Assembly: GCA_019135865.1 (NCBI GenBank)
Contig: JAGVVD010000045.1
Span: forward strand, 1 to 37,869
Reading direction: 5' to 3'
Origin: Elusimicrobiota bacterium
Lineage (GTDB): Bacteria; Elusimicrobiota; Elusimicrobia; Elusimicrobiales; UBA9959
DNA: 37,869 bases
Part shown: piece by piece, positions 37,746 through 37,869 of the stretch
Layout: every line of letters starts with the position of its first letter
Numbering within the stretch: the stretch's first letter is position 1
Notes under the pieces: generated by a model
What the model saw: the letters and a program-made list of their open reading frames with translations, nothing else
Database searches by the model: none
Told to the model about the DNA's origin: nothing
Position numbers and translations under genes: made by a program

Positions 37746-37858
37746 CCAAAAATTCAAGAATTTTCGCGGAATCGTCCTGCCGTTTTGAGAAAAACCCTGA
37801 GTGAAAGAGATAGACGCCCACAAAGGGTGGACGTCGGGAAAACCAAAAGGACACCTCC

Positions 37859-37869
37859 ATGAACACAGA
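37859..37869 (+). CDS. Start of a gene cut by the window end
   Basis: ATG 37859 follows AAAAGGACACCTCC, with AAGGA about 8 nt upstream, and continues ATGAACACAGA (Met-Asn-Thr). The leader holds a hairpin-prone GACGCCCACAAAGGGTGGAC stretch. Nothing about the product can be read. Confidence 0.4.

Overview
The window is one section of a tailed-phage genome, most likely a prophage, with a defence and metabolism island at its right end. It opens inside the last codons of a tail-tube-like gene and closes at the first codons of another gene. No terminase, capsid, portal, integrase, holin or lysin gene is visible, so the head, lysis and integration modules lie outside or are not recognisable. The host is probably an anaerobic Gram-negative bacterium. 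The phage carries an oxygen-sensitive class III ribonucleotide reductase, two lipoproteins and a heptosyltransferase of a family that uses ADP-heptose, and nearly every gene has a strong GGAGG-type Shine-Dalgarno site. The tail chaperone and the 271-aa tail protein resemble families I know from prophages of the Planctomycetes-Verrucomicrobia-Lentisphaerae group, so a gut member of that group is my best guess. That assignment is inference.

Region 1 (1-21311, GC-rich) holds the late tail genes, all on the + strand apart from one inserted gene. The order is tail-tube end, a reverse-strand NERD-domain gene behind two tandem terminators, a two-frame tail assembly chaperone, the tape measure protein, several tail or baseplate proteins, and a large fibre cassette. 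The cassette contains two fibres sharing modules, an AIDA-type strand-loop-strand repeat protein immediately followed by a strand-loop-strand O-heptosyltransferase, a collagen-like fibre, two paralogous 700-aa proteins, two lipoproteins, a DUF2190-like protein and a protein of 40-aa tandem repeats. It ends at a strong terminator.

Region 2 (21329-31873) starts with nrdD-nrdG and continues as short operons of small proteins. Seven operon heads carry a full copy of a conserved promoter-like element: TTGCGACTGGATTAA, 16 nt, then TATTAAG. An eighth, collapsed copy precedes the gamma-glutamylcyclotransferase genes. In the best copies three ATTAA boxes lie exactly 20 and 22 bp apart. A second repeat family (SR1-SR3, up to about 226 bp) forms several hairpins; SR2 and SR3 are inverted and bracket an amidoligase gene, which is followed by two gamma-glutamylcyclotransferase-like genes.

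Region 3 (31874-37869) has lower GC and different codon use. It holds a convergent cytosine-5 methyltransferase and SinI-like restriction endonuclease pair, a Nudix-DUF2293-nitroreductase cluster, and an Mrr-like restriction endonuclease. It looks separately acquired.

The most unusual elements are the phage-borne adhesin-repeat fibre with its own glycosyltransferase, the phased promoter family, and the structured repeat flanking the amidoligase.
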